The translations under genes were made by a program, and so were the position numbers. The notes beneath the pieces are model-generated. The model was not told where the DNA came from. It saw nothing but the letters and a program-made list of their open reading frames with translations, and searched no databases. 22,532 bases of DNA from CAZECE01 sp964510525 (GTDB lineage Bacteria > Pseudomonadota > Gammaproteobacteria > Pseudomonadales > JANQJO01), in the NCBI GenBank assembly GCA_964510525.1, contig CAZECE010000003.1, positions 1 through 22,532 of the forward strand. Reading direction: 5' to 3'. This document shows, piece after piece, positions 21,580-22,532 of this stretch (position 1 is its first letter; each line of letters opens with the position of its first letter).

Positions 21580-22437
21580 TTACCTCACCTTCCGGTAAAT
21601 CATGGGGCCCACTTGTTGGAAACACGTTTTATCCAGGCCACTTAAGGATTCCGAATGCCCTAAAAATAAATAACCACCAGGAACCAGCTGTCGTGCAAAC
21701 TTATCCACTAAACATTTTTGAGTTTCTTTATCGAAATAGATGATCACATTACGACAAAAAATCACATCCAATTTATGCGCAATCGGAAATTTGGGTTCCA
21801 TTAAATTGATACGTTGAAATTCAACAAAACGTTTGATTTCAGGTGCGACCTGAACCAACCCTTCTTTTGGATCTTCACTGCGTAAAAAATACTTACGTTT
21901 AAGACCATGAGGAATGGGGACCGTTTGGGATTCTTGATAAACGGCATATTCGCCCATCGAAATGCAGACATTAGAGACATCAGAAGCCAGAATATGGAAG
22001 GCTAGGTTACGTTTTTTTTCAGCCACCTCGTTTAACACAATGGCCAGAGTATAAGCTTCTTCGCCCGTTGAGCAGCCTGCGCTCCAAAATCTTAACTTAT
22101 CTCTTTTTTCAGCAACTCGGCGCTCTTCAAGCGTTTCGATGACGTCGCTATTCAGGAATTCAAATTGCTCGGGTTCTCGAAAAAAGAAGGTTTTGTGAGT
22201 CGTGATGGCATTAATAATGTGTGTTTTTTCACTATGCCCTTGTGGACTGTCTAGCGCCCAATCAAGATAAGTCGAAAACGTTTTAAATTTAAGTTTCTTA
22301 ACGCGTCGTCTTAAACGACCTTCAACCAACTCCTGTTTAGAGGGGGGCAGCTGAACACCAATATCAGATTCAATAAAATGGCGTATCCGTTCATGATCCG
22401 ATTCATCAAATAGAGGTTCCATAACTCTATTAACCAC
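21580..22437 (-). CDS. cheR: Chemotaxis protein methyltransferase CheR
   Basis: The 285-residue protein has the CheR layout: an N-terminal helical domain (about 10-85) with VEGRLRRRVKKL, then the S-adenosylmethionine-dependent methyltransferase domain with THKTFFFREPEQF, SAGCSTGEEAYTLA (motif I), ILASDVS, and IFCRNVIIYFD. It methylates glutamates on chemoreceptors. The GTG at 22435-22437 is the longest start, and an ATG at residue 6 (22420-22422) is a plausible alternative; neither has a strong Shine-Dalgarno sequence. It is followed immediately by cheB. No pentapeptide-tethered receptor is seen here, so it probably acts on receptors by direct docking. Confidence 0.95.
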   Translation of the reverse strand: MVNRVMEPLFDESDHERIRHFIESDIGVQLPPSKQELVEGRLRRRVKKLKFKTFSTYLDWALDSPQGHSEKTHIINAITTHKTFFFREPEQFEFLNSDVIETLEERRVAEKRDKLRFWSAGCSTGEEAYTLAIVLNEVAEKKRNLAFHILASDVSNVCISMGEYAVYQESQTVPIPHGLKRKYFLRSEDPKEGLVQVAPEIKRFVEFQRINLMEPKFPIAHKLDVIFCRNVIIYFDKETQKCLVDKFARQLVPGGYLFLGHSESLSGLDKTCFQQVGPMIYRKVR

Positions 22438-22483
22438 GTTTAATTCACCACATTACAATTTTGTATGTTAAAAGAAAATGTAT

Positions 22484-22532
22484 TTACTCATTGGAAACAT
22501 CCAACTGCCCCTGCGCCATACTCATTTCAGAC
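22484..22532 (-). CDS. 3' end of an unidentified gene upstream of cheR (partial)
   Basis: Reading in from the right edge on the minus strand gives the open frame SEMSMAQGQLDVSNE followed by TAA at 22484-22486. It lies 46 bp upstream of cheR on the same strand. From position it is likely another chemotaxis gene such as a receptor, cheW or cheA, but fifteen residues are too few to identify it. Confidence 0.4.
   Translation of the reverse strand, partial: SEMSMAQGQLDVSNE

Overview
The window reads as chromosomal DNA of a marine-type gammaproteobacterium, perhaps near the Oceanospirillales. The evidence is the set of gene families (OxyR/AhpCF, Dps, CheR/CheB, diheme peroxidase, ZnuD-like TonB receptor, DUF4382 lipoprotein) and a moderate base composition. 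The assignment is an inference and no species is claimed. Coding density is high, most genes lie on the minus strand, and no gap exceeds about 240 bp. I see no tRNA, rRNA or CRISPR array.

Left part (1-5853). The first 28 bp look like the terminus of an IS3-family insertion sequence whose outer TGA is the stop codon of a hypothetical gene, so that gene is probably truncated. Next comes a metal-uptake block on the minus strand: a MerC-like membrane protein, a ZnuD-like TonB-dependent receptor with three His/Glu/Asp-rich segments, and a DUF1826 protein. Near-identical 17-bp palindromes of Zur-box architecture lie upstream of both the MerC gene and the receptor gene, which suggests zinc-repressed transcription. 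A second hypothetical gene (4966-5853) carries several short tandem duplications. One of them (16 bp) shifts the frame and appears to have removed a 36-residue C-terminus.

Middle part (6062-13431). A large eukaryotic-like PP2C phosphatase (plus strand) runs convergently into, and overlaps, a TerB-like gene. A DUF4382 lipoprotein gene follows. After it is a peroxide-defence block: dps (plus), then ahpF and ahpC (minus), then divergent oxyR (plus) with both redox cysteines. A stem-loop with a U-run separates ahpC from ahpF.

Right part (13450-22532), all minus strand. One apparent operon encodes a diheme cytochrome c peroxidase, a cytochrome P460-family protein, a cupredoxin-like protein and a methyl-accepting chemotaxis protein. 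Upstream is a chemotaxis operon: the 3' end of an unidentified gene, cheR, cheB, and a 793-residue protein made of two diverged copies of a Cache-like module with no visible membrane segment and no MCP signalling domain.

The most unusual elements are the periplasmic redox/chemoreceptor operon and the soluble tandem Cache-like protein fused translationally (by overlap) to cheB. Together they may form a redox- or nitrogen-oxide-responsive chemosensory module. That is a hypothesis from gene order only.
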